Counted from the stretch's first letter, positions 34,835-42,923 are shown. The stretch is DNA of 64,000 nt from Oceanobacillus oncorhynchi (GCF_000821065.1 NZ_CDGG01000001.1:1550001-1614000); one strand, 5' to 3'. Made by a program: numbers and translations. The notes: generated from the sequence alone by a model not told the origin.

Positions 34835-34849
34835 TGAATGCGTTTCCAT
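34835..34849 (-). promoter_or_regulatory. cre site (CcpA operator) upstream of the TIM-like gene
   Basis: On the minus strand ATGGAAACGCATTCA fits WTGNAANCGNWNNCW fully. It lies 26 bp before the start codon of the TIM-like gene, so this transcript should be subject to the same catabolite control as the main operon. Confidence 0.75.
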
Positions 34850-35059
34850 TTATGATTGTATTTTTCCCTCTATCGTATAGGTGTTTCATTGTACCTTTTA
34901 AAAGAAACTGTACATTCGCCGGAGGGCAGACGAATTCGAGTTTTGGCAATACATCACCCCTTTCAGGTAGAAGTTTACAAGAATGGCTGTTCAACAGCTT
35001 GGGTGCATTTTAAATCACCGTGCCAACGTCATGGGGCAAATCAGATAGAAACAGGATTC

Positions 35060-35425
35060 TCAATCCTTTCTTCTGCTTTTTTTAAATAGCATATAATCAT
35101 ACACATCCTGCATTTCCTCGGGAGTGAGAGCTGCCATATCACGGAGCATCGCTTCGGCATCGGGACTTATCTTTTGAATGTGCTGGACCAATTCATTCTC
35201 GTGGTCAGCTACACTAGAAGGAGCTTCTTCTGCTCTGCCTAATAAATAGTCTGCAGTAACCTTCAATGTATCGGCAATAGCGGTTAATTCTTCTCCTTTA
35301 ATTGGGCGTTCGCCAGATTCGATCCGATTCATGACACTGACGTTCATATTTACTTGTTTAGCCAGCTCTTTTTGTGTCCAATTTCGTTGCGACCGTAATT
35401 GAATGATTCGTTGACCGGTATTCAT
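35060..35425 (-). CDS. XRE family helix-turn-helix regulator
   Basis: A 121-residue protein: N-terminal HTH_3 domain (about 5-62; NWTQKELAKQVNMNVSVMNRI), then an acidic helical region with MAALTPEEMQDVYDYMLFK near the end. Similar two-part XRE proteins occur across Bacillaceae as local or stress regulators. GAGGTG lies just before the ATG and a 17-bp palindrome (35439-35455) overlaps its upstream region, suggesting self-regulation. It diverges from the sortase gene. Confidence 0.82.
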   Translation of the reverse strand: MNTGQRIIQLRSQRNWTQKELAKQVNMNVSVMNRIESGERPIKGEELTAIADTLKVTADYLLGRAEEAPSSVADHENELVQHIQKISPDAEAMLRDMAALTPEEMQDVYDYMLFKKSRRKD

Positions 35426-35438
35426 TGCGCACCTCTTT

Positions 35439-35455
35439 ATTTCTATTTTAGAAAT
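35439..35455. promoter_or_regulatory. palindromic candidate operator of the XRE regulator
   Basis: ATTTCTA-TTT-TAGAAAT is a perfect palindrome 14 bp before the regulator start codon, in the intergenic region shared with the divergent sortase gene. Confidence 0.5.
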
Positions 35456-35500
35456 TAATTATAACATATGAAAACGGTGAAAAATAACTTCTGGCGAGGT

Positions 35501-35530
35501 TTGGATAGAAAAGCGAAAGTATAGTATAAT
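35501..35530 (+). promoter_or_regulatory. promoter of sortase gene
   Basis: TTGGAT, 18-nt spacer, TATAAT, about 55 nt before the start codon. Confidence 0.55.
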
Positions 35531-35585
35531 TGTTATAGATTCAGTGTTGGAGATACATATTTTGGTTGATGAAGGAGTGGCTTCA

Positions 35586-36179
35586 ATGAAACGGATAGGA
35601 ATCCTTTTTATAATAGCAGGTGTCATTTGTATTGGTGTTTTTGGCAATCAAATTATAGGACACGAACAATCGCAAAAGCAGTCTTTGATTCAGGCGGAGG
35701 AAAGAATCAAACAAGGCGCCAATGAGCAGGGTGAAGCAGGCGGGGAGGATACAGAAAAATCAATAGAAGCGTTCGATGCGGACCAGGACGAAGCATTTGC
35801 TACATTAGAGATACCTAAATTGGGAAAAACGTTGCCTATTGTGGAGGGGACAGACCCAGATTCATTGCAAAAAGGAGTCGGACACTTATCCAATTCCGTT
35901 TTTCCTGGGCAGGGGGAGCAAATCCTCTTATCCGGGCATCGGGATACGGTTTTTCGTGATTTTGGTGAATTGGAGATAGGGGATACATTTGTGGTGCAGA
36001 TGCCTTATGGTGAGTATACGTATGAAATAAGAGAAACGGAAATTGTGCCTGAGGATGACACTTCTGTCATCGGTGAGATGGGGGAAGAGGTATTAGTTGT
36101 CACTACCTGTTATCCATTCCACTTTGTGGGCAGTGCGCCGGATCGTTTTGTTGCCTATGCTTATCCGGTTTCTGAATAA
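35586..36179 (+). CDS. class D sortase
   Basis: A 197-residue protein with an N-terminal membrane anchor (about 3-22) and an extracellular sortase domain. The catalytic triad is visible: His in LLSGHRDTVF, Cys in LVVTTCYPF and Arg in APDRFVAYA. ATLEIPKLGKTLPIVEGT is the usual entry motif. The start ATG 35586 follows AAGGAGTGG; the frame is open to 35544 but without a ribosome site. Class D enzymes anchor surface proteins in Bacilli, often under sporulation control. No LPxTG-type substrate gene is in the window. Confidence 0.85.
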   Translation: MKRIGILFIIAGVICIGVFGNQIIGHEQSQKQSLIQAEERIKQGANEQGEAGGEDTEKSIEAFDADQDEAFATLEIPKLGKTLPIVEGTDPDSLQKGVGHLSNSVFPGQGEQILLSGHRDTVFRDFGELEIGDTFVVQMPYGEYTYEIRETEIVPEDDTSVIGEMGEEVLVVTTCYPFHFVGSAPDRFVAYAYPVSE

Positions 36180-36186
36180 TAGAACA

Positions 36187-36237
36187 AAAAAGGAGCTTTC
36201 AACCTGATAAATCATATCTGGCTGAAAGCTTCTTTTT
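36187..36237. terminator. bidirectional terminator between sortase and zinc-binding genes
   Basis: AGCTTTCAACC pairs with GGCTGAAAGCT, flanked by A-rich and T-rich ends, between convergent genes. Confidence 0.7.
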
Positions 36238-37474
36238 AATCATTTAGTACGGTTTTTAACGTTTCAATATTTTTTTCCATTAGACTGAAGTAATCTTCGC
36301 CGTTTTCTATATCCTCTTCGGTAATAGTCTCCATATTGCTCAGTACAGCACTGTCAGCGCCAATTTCGTCTTGGATAATTTCACTAATTCTGCTGCTGAT
36401 ATTTCGTTCAAAGACAACATTCTTTAAATCATATTCGCGGGCAGTATCCACTATTTCCACCAAAGCAGACTGAGAAGGCTCCTGCGAAGAGGAGAGTCCA
36501 TGGATGCTGATTTGTTCTAAGCCGTATCGATCTTCCCAATAGCCATATGCTGCATGGGAGACAATCATTTGCGGATGGTCCGCGTTCTCAATCGTTTGTG
36601 CTAATTCCTGATCCACCTGTTCCAATTGTCCTTCTAATTCCTCTAAGTTCTCCGTGAAATATGCTTCATGTTCTGGCATTTTTTCGATAAGAAGATCGGT
36701 AATATTTTCAGCTAATTGAATGCTGATGACAGGGTCAAGGAAAACATGCGGATCACCCACACCGCTTTCGCCGTCATGATTATCGATCAATAATTCAACG
36801 ACGCCTGATTCGGCAATTACTTCTCCATCTGCATCTTCAAGCTCCAGTTTTACTTCTAACGTATCGTTGATTTGTGTTTCAAAGGAAGCATCGTCCGCTT
36901 CTTCATCCAATTCCCATTCCTCTGAACCCTCTGTGCGGAAATACCAGTTCCATTCCGCGATGTCTTCATCGACATTTGCTTCTGCTTCTATGGAAGCTGT
37001 ATCGCCGCTGTGGTAATGGTCATTGATGCCGTCAATGATAATGTCGCCGTTGTCCTCTGCTTCTTCCTCGTTGTAATGTTCTTCTTCATTCTCATGAGCG
37101 TGCTCCGCTTCTCCGCGAAGAGGGATATCTTCACCGATGGCAGAAACCTCTACATTTTCTCCTTCTAAAATATCCTCCGCTTTGGAAGCAAAAGGCTCCA
37201 TGCCGACACCGGAATAAATAAATAAATCCTTCTTAGCTAAATCGACCATCTCACGTGAGCTTGGTTCGTATGTGTGTGCATCCGCATTTGGCGGGTAGAT
37301 GCTTTCTACATCGACATAATCGCCGCCGATTTTGGAAATAAAATCTTCTAATGCGAAAATAGTAGTAGAAATTTCAAGCTGTTCCTGATCTCCATCCTGA
37401 CTGTCCTCTGCGGATTGACAGCCTGCAAGGAAAAGAAGGAATAAACCGAAAAAGAGAATGACCCGTTTTTTCAT
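36236..37474 (-). CDS. znuA: zinc ABC transporter substrate-binding lipoprotein (ZnuA/AdcA-like) with inserted domain
   Basis: A 412-residue lipoprotein (lipobox FLAGC, Cys near 19). ZnuA-type lobes flank a large insertion: NADAHTYEPSSRE (first metal His) before it; GVGDPHVFLDP and VSHAAYGYWEDRYGL after it. Between about 122 and 235 is a His/Glu-rich loop (EAEHAHENEEEHYNEEE), then a beta-rich segment starting DGINDHYHSGDTASIEAE that looks Ig-like. Normal ZnuA proteins are about 300 residues. No permease or ATPase gene is adjacent. A Zur-like box lies upstream. Confidence 0.85.
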   Translation of the reverse strand: MKKRVILFFGLFLLFLAGCQSAEDSQDGDQEQLEISTTIFALEDFISKIGGDYVDVESIYPPNADAHTYEPSSREMVDLAKKDLFIYSGVGMEPFASKAEDILEGENVEVSAIGEDIPLRGEAEHAHENEEEHYNEEEAEDNGDIIIDGINDHYHSGDTASIEAEANVDEDIAEWNWYFRTEGSEEWELDEEADDASFETQINDTLEVKLELEDADGEVIAESGVVELLIDNHDGESGVGDPHVFLDPVISIQLAENITDLLIEKMPEHEAYFTENLEELEGQLEQVDQELAQTIENADHPQMIVSHAAYGYWEDRYGLEQISIHGLSSSQEPSQSALVEIVDTAREYDLKNVVFERNISSRISEIIQDEIGADSAVLSNMETITEEDIENGEDYFSLMEKNIETLKTVLND

Positions 37475-37595
37475 TGAATTGAACCTCCATTAATTTATAT
37501 AGTGCGTTTGAATTTCTTATAAAAAAGAAAAATAAGTAATCCTTATTATTATGGTTTGCTTCGTAAAAAACAAACAATGAACCTGTAATTCTTAT

Positions 37596-37616
37596 TATTC
37601 GTAATCGTTACGATTT
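37596..37616 (-). promoter_or_regulatory. Zur box
   Basis: CGTAAT-C-GTTACGATTT matches the B. subtilis Zur consensus AAATCGTAATNATTACGATTT at 17 of 20 defined positions. It lies about 120 bp upstream of the zinc-binding lipoprotein gene, so the gene should be induced under zinc shortage. Confidence 0.75.
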
Positions 37617-37657
37617 AAAATTTACAGGTTTTTAGAGGGGTTGTCAAGGAGTTTTTT

Positions 37658-37694
37658 ACAAAAAAATTGTCAGCAGCTCATTTGCTGCTGACAA
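37658..37694 (-). terminator. terminator of aldehyde dehydrogenase gene
   Basis: TTGTCAGCAG/CTGCTGACAA is a perfect 10-bp stem with an 8-nt loop; on the minus strand it is followed by TTTTTTTG. Confidence 0.85.
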
Positions 37695-37709
37695 TGGATG
37701 TGGTATTTA

Positions 37710-39134
37710 TTAAGGTAAGCCGACAATCGTTTTTGGTTCTAAGAATTCTTCGATGCCGTAATCTCCCCATTCGCGTCCAATACCAGACTGGTCGAAACCG
37801 CCAAATGGAGCGGTAAAGTCAGCTTGTTCATTATTGACTACAATTCTGCCGGAGCGAAGGCTTTTTGCTGTTTTGGTCAGCGCCTCCGGATCATTACCGA
37901 CAACATAGCCTGCTAACCCATAAATTGTACCATTGGCAATTTCAATTGCTTCATCTAAATCGTTATAGGTGATAACGGAAAGTACAGGACCGAAAATCTC
38001 TTCCTGGGCAATCGTATCTTCAGGTTTTACATTAGTAAATACAGTCAGTTTAGAATAATATCCGGTTTCCAAGCCTTCTGGTTTACCTGTTCCGCCGGTA
38101 ACTAGAGTTGCGTTACTGTCGATTCCTTTTTGGATATAGTCTTGAACGGTTTTCCATTGATCCTCCGATACCTGTGGTCCGGTGAAAGTAGACTCGTCTT
38201 TTGGATCGCCGACAGGATATTCGGAAATATGGTTTTTAATCGCTTGGATAAAATCATCATGCATGGATTCTGGGACCAATGCTCGCGTTCCTGCTGTACA
38301 TACTTGACCTGTATTGCCAGCGATATGGGAAATAGCTGTTTTTGCAGCATAATCCACATCTGCATCATCCAATACGACAATTGGCGATTTGCCGCCAAGC
38401 TCTAAGGAAACCTTTTTAATATCTTGAGCGGCGTTTTCCATAATTTTCGTACCTACGCCGCCGGATCCTGTAAAGGATACAAAGTCGATATCTGGATGAG
38501 AGCTGATGCCGTTACCGATGGTAGAGCCTGTTCCGTTTACCAGATTGAATACACCTTTTGGAACACCGGCAGCTTCGAACACTTCTTTTAATAAGACAGC
38601 CGCGAAAGGTGTTTCTGTTGATGGTTTTAATACGACGGTGCTGCCCGCTGCAAACGCACTAGCCAGCTTTGTAGACGCCTGATTTGTCGGGAAATTCCAA
38701 GGCGTGATTAAACCAGCGACGCCAATCGCATCCTTTTGGATAAAGGAGTTTTCCCGGTTTTCAGTAAAGTCAAAATCACGTACCAGTTTTGCCGCTGTCC
38801 GGAAATGATTTAATCCCATCTGATATTGTACGTTGGTTGTAAATGTTACTGGAGAGCCAAGCTCTGCCATGATAACTTCAATAAATTGATCTTTTCGTTT
38901 TTCATATTCATCTGCGATTCGGTCTAATAAATCAGCACGTTCTTCTTTGGTTGTTTGTGAAAACGCCGGGAAAGCATCCCGTGCAGCTTGAACTGCTTTA
39001 TCAAGATCCTCTTTGGTACCAGAGCTGATTTCACCAATTTTTTCTTCGGTTGCAGGGTTGATTACATCAATTGTTTCGTTTCCAGTGGAATCAACCCACT
39101 GACCGTTAATATAATGCTGTATATAGTTATACAT
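37710..39134 (-). CDS. aldehyde dehydrogenase family protein
   Basis: A 474-residue NAD(P)-dependent aldehyde dehydrogenase. Catalytic Cys is in GNTGQVCTAGTR, the glutamate in LELGGKSP, and the nucleotide glycine motif in FTGSGGVGT. TPWNFPTNQASTKLA is the usual substrate-tunnel segment. I chose ATG 39134, after GGGGTGGAG, rather than the GTG at 39143 that overlaps the site. Monocistronic. The aldehyde cannot be named from sequence. Confidence 0.88.
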   Translation of the reverse strand: MYNYIQHYINGQWVDSTGNETIDVINPATEEKIGEISSGTKEDLDKAVQAARDAFPAFSQTTKEERADLLDRIADEYEKRKDQFIEVIMAELGSPVTFTTNVQYQMGLNHFRTAAKLVRDFDFTENRENSFIQKDAIGVAGLITPWNFPTNQASTKLASAFAAGSTVVLKPSTETPFAAVLLKEVFEAAGVPKGVFNLVNGTGSTIGNGISSHPDIDFVSFTGSGGVGTKIMENAAQDIKKVSLELGGKSPIVVLDDADVDYAAKTAISHIAGNTGQVCTAGTRALVPESMHDDFIQAIKNHISEYPVGDPKDESTFTGPQVSEDQWKTVQDYIQKGIDSNATLVTGGTGKPEGLETGYYSKLTVFTNVKPEDTIAQEEIFGPVLSVITYNDLDEAIEIANGTIYGLAGYVVGNDPEALTKTAKSLRSGRIVVNNEQADFTAPFGGFDQSGIGREWGDYGIEEFLEPKTIVGLP

Positions 39135-39269
39135 TTTCTCCACCCCTTTGCTTGTTTTTCAATAAAGAATATTCAATAATACGTTATCAGCCTTTTTGAA
39201 TATCCATTACTACTTGTTCCCGCAATAAAAAGTGATTAAACGTAGTAGAGAACATGGATTTAGCCAATA

Positions 39270-39311
39270 AAAAAACTGTCTCTTCTTAAATAATGAAGAG
39301 AGACAGTTTTT
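39270..39311 (-). terminator. terminator of fabI
   Basis: AAAAACTGTCTCTTC and GAAGAGAGACAGTTTTT form a 15-bp stem with a 9-nt AT-rich loop. Confidence 0.85.
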
Positions 39312-39317
39312 GAGAGA

Positions 39318-40094
39318 TTAGCCGCCAATAATATTGAATCCGGCATCTACATGCAATACTTCGCCGGTGATTCCACGTGCCAGTTCGCTAAGAAGGAATA
39401 ATGTTGCATCTCCAACTTCGTCTTGATCGATGTTGCGGCGCAGCGGAGCTTTTTCTTCCACAACTTGAGATTTTTCGTTGAAATTAGCTACTCCTTTTGC
39501 GGAGAGTGTACGGATTGGGCCGGCTGACACAGCGTTCACACGAATGCCATCTTTGCCCACATCTTCAGCTAGGTAGCGGACGCTTGCTTCCAGAGAAGCT
39601 TTAGCAACACCCATCACGTTATAGCCAGGAACGACTTGTTCTGCTCCGATGTAAGTTTGTGTCACGATCGAACCGCCTTCAGTCATCAGTTCCTTCGCAG
39701 CATTTGTTATGGTTACTAAGGAATAAGCGCTGATTTCTTGAGCAAGCAGAAAGCCATCGCGGGAAGTAGTGACAAATTCACCCTGCAGGTCTTCCCGTTT
39801 TGCAAAGGCAACAGAGTGAACCAAGCCGTGAATCACGCCGATTTTTTCTTTTATTTCATGAAAGGCTCCCTGAATACTTTCATCGGATTCAACATCGCAA
39901 GAGATGATTGCTTTTGGTTCAATTTCATGCTTCTCTAAAAGTTTTACTAATTTTTTGTAGGATCTTTCCTGTCTATTGGTGAAAATAAGGTTCGCTCCGG
40001 CATTATGTAGAGATTTTGTAATACCCCAAGCAATACTTCTTTCGTTAGCGACGCCCATTACAACAATGTTTTTACCTTCTAATAATTTTGTCAT
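39318..40094 (-). CDS. fabI: enoyl-[acyl-carrier-protein] reductase FabI
   Basis: A 258-residue SDR-type enoyl-ACP reductase, the last step of each fatty-acid elongation round. Cofactor motif VMGVANERSIAWGI (12-25); catalytic Tyr148 and Tyr158 and Lys165 in TYIGAEQVVPGYNVMGVAK; ends HVDAGFNIIGG. Tyr-x6-Lys spacing marks it as FabI and the triclosan target class. Monocistronic with its own terminator. Confidence 0.95.
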   Translation of the reverse strand: MTKLLEGKNIVVMGVANERSIAWGITKSLHNAGANLIFTNRQERSYKKLVKLLEKHEIEPKAIISCDVESDESIQGAFHEIKEKIGVIHGLVHSVAFAKREDLQGEFVTTSRDGFLLAQEISAYSLVTITNAAKELMTEGGSIVTQTYIGAEQVVPGYNVMGVAKASLEASVRYLAEDVGKDGIRVNAVSAGPIRTLSAKGVANFNEKSQVVEEKAPLRRNIDQDEVGDATLFLLSELARGITGEVLHVDAGFNIIGG

Positions 40095-40448
40095 ACGTAT
40101 CCTCCATTCAACATTTAACTTAGCATCTATTATAACGGATTAGTACCAGGTGATAAAGTTATAAACTGTTTTTCTTTTCTATAAGAAGTATGTGTGATAA
40201 GTAAAAAAGCAGTTCAGTTGGACTGCTTTGCCGATTCAGAACCCAGGTAATCGCAGTCGGGAAAATATACGGTACTTTCCTGCCGGAGAATTCATGTTGT
40301 CAAAAAAGATACTCACGCTGGTTTTATATTTATAGAAGAAAAGAGAGGAAATAAGAAATGAGAAGCCTTGGAAATAGTGTCATAACGGGTTTGGTGGAGT
40401 GATTTATCGACTTTTGAAAAATAAAATAAAGTTTTTTTCATTTTTCCC
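40095..40448. other. intergenic region between fabI and the tRNA cluster
   Basis: About 350 bp with a small inverted repeat AAAGCAGT/ACTGCTTT near 40207-40230 and no supported gene. Confidence 0.35.
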
Positions 40449-40477
40449 TTTACAAACGGTTGGTTCCTCGATATAAT
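40449..40477 (+). promoter_or_regulatory. promoter of the tRNA cluster
   Basis: TTTACA, a 17-nt spacer and a perfect TATAAT, about 55 nt upstream of tRNA-Glu. Confidence 0.75.
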
Positions 40478-40532
40478 AAAATTCGTCAGTTTGCGAGAGA
40501 AGCTTTCAAAAAGCCTCTCAGAAACGCACTAT

Positions 40533-40607
40533 GGCCCGTTGGTCAAGCGGTTAAGACACCGCCCTTTCACGGCGGTAACACGGGTTCGAATCCCGTACGG
40601 GTCACCA
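40533..40607 (+). tRNA. tRNA-Glu (anticodon TTC)
   Basis: Acceptor GGCCCGT/ACGGGTC (one G-T pair), anticodon stem-loop CCGCCCTTTCACGGCGG with TTC, T-arm ACGGGTTCGAATCCCGT, CCA encoded. First of six tRNAs. Confidence 0.95.
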
Positions 40608-40610
40608 AAT

Positions 40611-40686
40611 GGAGGATTAGCTCAGCTGGGAGAGCACCTGCCTTACAAGCAGGGGGTCGCAGGTTCGAGCCCTGCATCCTCCACCA
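40611..40686 (+). tRNA. tRNA-Val (anticodon TAC)
   Basis: Acceptor GGAGGAT/ATCCTCC, anticodon stem-loop CCTGCCTTACAAGCAGG with TAC, T-arm GCAGGTTCGAGCCCTGC, CCA encoded. 3 nt after tRNA-Glu. Confidence 0.95.
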
Positions 40687-40690
40687 TCAC

Positions 40691-40766
<76 letters not shown>

Positions 40767-40808
40767 TTTTTTCATGTATATAATTGATAATATGGTTAAC
40801 AATAATAT

Positions 40809-40893
40809 GGAGGGGTAGCGAAGTGGCTAAACGCGGCGGACTGTAAATCCGCTCCCTCAGGGTTCGGCAGTTCGAATCTGCCCCCCTCCACCA
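40809..40893 (+). tRNA. tRNA-Tyr (anticodon GTA)
   Basis: 85 nt with a long variable arm: acceptor GGAGGGG/CCCCTCC, anticodon stem-loop CGGACTGTAAATCCG with GTA, class II variable arm CTCCCTCAGGGTTC, CCA encoded. Confidence 0.95.
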
Positions 40894-40902
40894 TGTTTTT
40901 GT

Positions 40903-40977
40903 TGGGCCATAGCCAAGCGGTAAGGCATCGGGTTTTGATCCCGTGTACCCCAGGTTCGAATCCTGGTGGCCCAGCCA
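40903..40977 (+). tRNA. tRNA-Gln (anticodon TTG)
   Basis: Acceptor TGGGCCA/TGGCCCA, anticodon stem-loop CGGGTTTTGATCCCG with TTG, T-arm CCAGGTTCGAATCCTGG, CCA encoded. Confidence 0.95.
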
Positions 40978-41072
40978 ATTTTATTTTTTAGAAGAAATAC
41001 ATGATAATACTATTACTGATAATAGTATTTTTTTATGGACAGGGCTATATATAATAACCTGTCTTATCATAG

Positions 41073-41190
41073 GAGCCATTAGCTCAGTCGGTAGAGCAAC
41101 GAGCGAAACTTCTGCCGAATCAGCTTCGAGTAACCCCGAAGCATTCACTTCGAAGCAAATGCTTGCAGATGCAGGGGTCCACCAAATAAA
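41073..41190 (+). pseudogene. truncated tRNA-Lys 5' copy fused to unrelated sequence
   Basis: 41073-41098 is identical over 26 nt to the 5' part of the intact tRNA-Lys (acceptor arm, D-arm; GAGCCATTAGCTCAGTCGGT). The anticodon stem is then lost and replaced by a hairpin-rich stretch around GCTTCGAGTAACCCCGAAGC, ending near GCAGGGGTCCACCA at 41175-41188, which looks like a CCA-bearing tRNA 3' end. It cannot fold as a normal tRNA. Confidence 0.6.
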
Positions 41191-41226
41191 GAAGCACGAA
41201 ATAAGGTACCATTCTATTTATAAAAC

Positions 41227-41299
41227 GAGCCATTAGCTCAGTCGGTAGAGCATCTGACTTTTAATCAGAGGGTCGAAGGTTCGAATCCTTCATGGCTCA
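41227..41299 (+). tRNA. tRNA-Lys (anticodon TTT)
   Basis: Acceptor GAGCCAT/ATGGCTC, anticodon stem-loop TCTGACTTTTAATCAGA with TTT, T-arm GAAGGTTCGAATCCTTC. CCA not encoded (CTA follows). The last gene of the tRNA cluster. Confidence 0.95.
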
Positions 41300-41329
41300 C
41301 TACAAGCATGACAAGTATAAAATACAGAA

Positions 41330-41359
41330 AAACGGGATAATTTTATCTCGTTTTTTTCT
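41330..41359 (+). terminator. terminator of the tRNA cluster
   Basis: AAACGGGATAA pairs with TTATCTCGTTT, followed by a long T run, 30 nt after tRNA-Lys. Confidence 0.85.
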
Positions 41360-41548
41360 TTATCAGCATAAAAATCTCATATTATTTGAACAACAGTTCG
41401 ACGTTAGTAAAGAGTCTGACATAGTCTGAGCAGTCCAGCGTTTTTGGTATATGTTAGAAGCTGGAAATACCAATGCATTACGGTAATGCTGCAAACATAG
41501 TTTTAGTCACGAAATAAGTATCTTCTGAATGAAAAAACGATAGAATTC

Positions 41549-41558
41549 GTGTTATAAT
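41549..41558 (+). promoter_or_regulatory. extended -10 promoter of the mevalonate operon
   Basis: CGTGTTATAAT carries TG one base before TATAAT (41553-41558), an extended -10 element; the -35 (TGAAAA near 41530) is weak. About 75 nt before mvaA. Confidence 0.45.
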
Positions 41559-41633
41559 CAAAATAGTTTATTTTAGTACATTGTAATAAAAAAGCATATT
41601 TCAGATATGATAAATAAAAAGGATGAGCTAGGC

Positions 41634-42923
41634 ATGACCTCTTCAAGGATATCAGGTTTTTATAATATGACGGTAGAAGAAAGGCGGGCATTATTACGTG
41701 AGGCCTTTACTTTAACAGATGCAGAAACGCAAAATTTGTCTAACGCCGATGCGCTTACGGTAGGAAAAGCAGATAATATGATTGAAAACGTCATTGGCAC
41801 CTATCAATTACCATTCGGATTGGGATTAAACTTTTTAATAAACGGGAAAGAATATGTAGTACCGATGGCTATTGAAGAAGCTTCTGTTGTTGCTTCTGCC
41901 AGTCATATTGCGAAGATAGTCAGAGAGGCTGGCGGTTTTCGGACAGAATCAAAAGAAAGACTGATGATTGGGCAGATTCAAGTGGTTGGATGTCCGGATT
42001 TTCAAGAAGCAAAGCAGCAAATCCTTCGTCAAAAAGATATATTAATGAAAGCTGCCGATAATGCCTATCCAAGCATTGTCAGCCGCGGAGGCGGTGTGAG
42101 AGACTTAGATGTACGGGTTTTGAATGAGAACGATGCATCGTCTTATAGCAAAATGCTGGTCATGCATATCTATGTAGACACCTGTGACGCCATGGGAGCG
42201 AATATGATTAATACCATGGTGGAATCGATTGCGCCAATCGTGGAAGAAATAACCAAAGGAAAAGTGCATTTGCGTATTTTATCGAACTATGCCGATCGCA
42301 GCCTGGCTACAGCAAAATGTGTAATACCTCCGCATCTGCTAAAAACAGGTTCGTTTGCTGGAGAAGAGGTCAGAGATGGTGTCATCCATGCGTATGAATT
42401 TGCTGCCTCTGACCCGTATCGTGCAGTAACGCATAATAAAGGGATTATGAACGGCATTGACCCTGTTGTGATTGCGACAGGAAATGATTGGCGGGCAGTA
42501 GAGGCGGGGGCACATGCTTATGCTGCCAGAAATGGTCATTATGGCTCCATGACTACGTGGTCAAAGGATGAAGAAGGTAATCTCGTTGGTGAAATTGAGT
42601 TGCCAATGTCGATAGGAACTGTCGGGGGAGCGACTCGCGTGCACCCATTAGCTGATTTTTCTTTATCCGTTATGCAAATTGAATCAGCAGAAGAGCTTGC
42701 GCAGGTAATTGTAGCAGTTGGTCTTGCTCAAAATCTTGGAGCGCTCAAAGCGTTGGCGACCGATGGGATTCAAAAAGGGCATATGGCGCTTCATTCACGT
42801 TCTGTTGCGATAGCTGGCGGAGCAACTGGGGAGATGATTGATGTGATAGCAAAACAATTAGTAGAACAACAAGAAATCCGTGTGGGAAAAGCTAAAGAAT
42901 TGGTGGAACAGTATAAACAATGA
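41634..42923 (+). CDS. mvaA: hydroxymethylglutaryl-CoA reductase, class II
   Basis: A 429-residue class II HMG-CoA reductase: ENVIGTYQLPFGLGLNFLIN (substrate-binding), MGANMINTMVE, GNDWRAVEAGAHAYAA, and the catalytic His in GHMALHSRSVA. Makes mevalonate from HMG-CoA in the isoprenoid pathway. I chose ATG 41634, preceded by AAAAGG; the in-frame ATG at 41607 lacks a ribosome site. mvk overlaps its stop (ATGA). HMG-CoA synthase is not in the window. Confidence 0.93.
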   Translation: MTSSRISGFYNMTVEERRALLREAFTLTDAETQNLSNADALTVGKADNMIENVIGTYQLPFGLGLNFLINGKEYVVPMAIEEASVVASASHIAKIVREAGGFRTESKERLMIGQIQVVGCPDFQEAKQQILRQKDILMKAADNAYPSIVSRGGGVRDLDVRVLNENDASSYSKMLVMHIYVDTCDAMGANMINTMVESIAPIVEEITKGKVHLRILSNYADRSLATAKCVIPPHLLKTGSFAGEEVRDGVIHAYEFAASDPYRAVTHNKGIMNGIDPVVIATGNDWRAVEAGAHAYAARNGHYGSMTTWSKDEEGNLVGEIELPMSIGTVGGATRVHPLADFSLSVMQIESAEELAQVIVAVGLAQNLGALKALATDGIQKGHMALHSRSVAIAGGATGEMIDVIAKQLVEQQEIRVGKAKELVEQYKQ

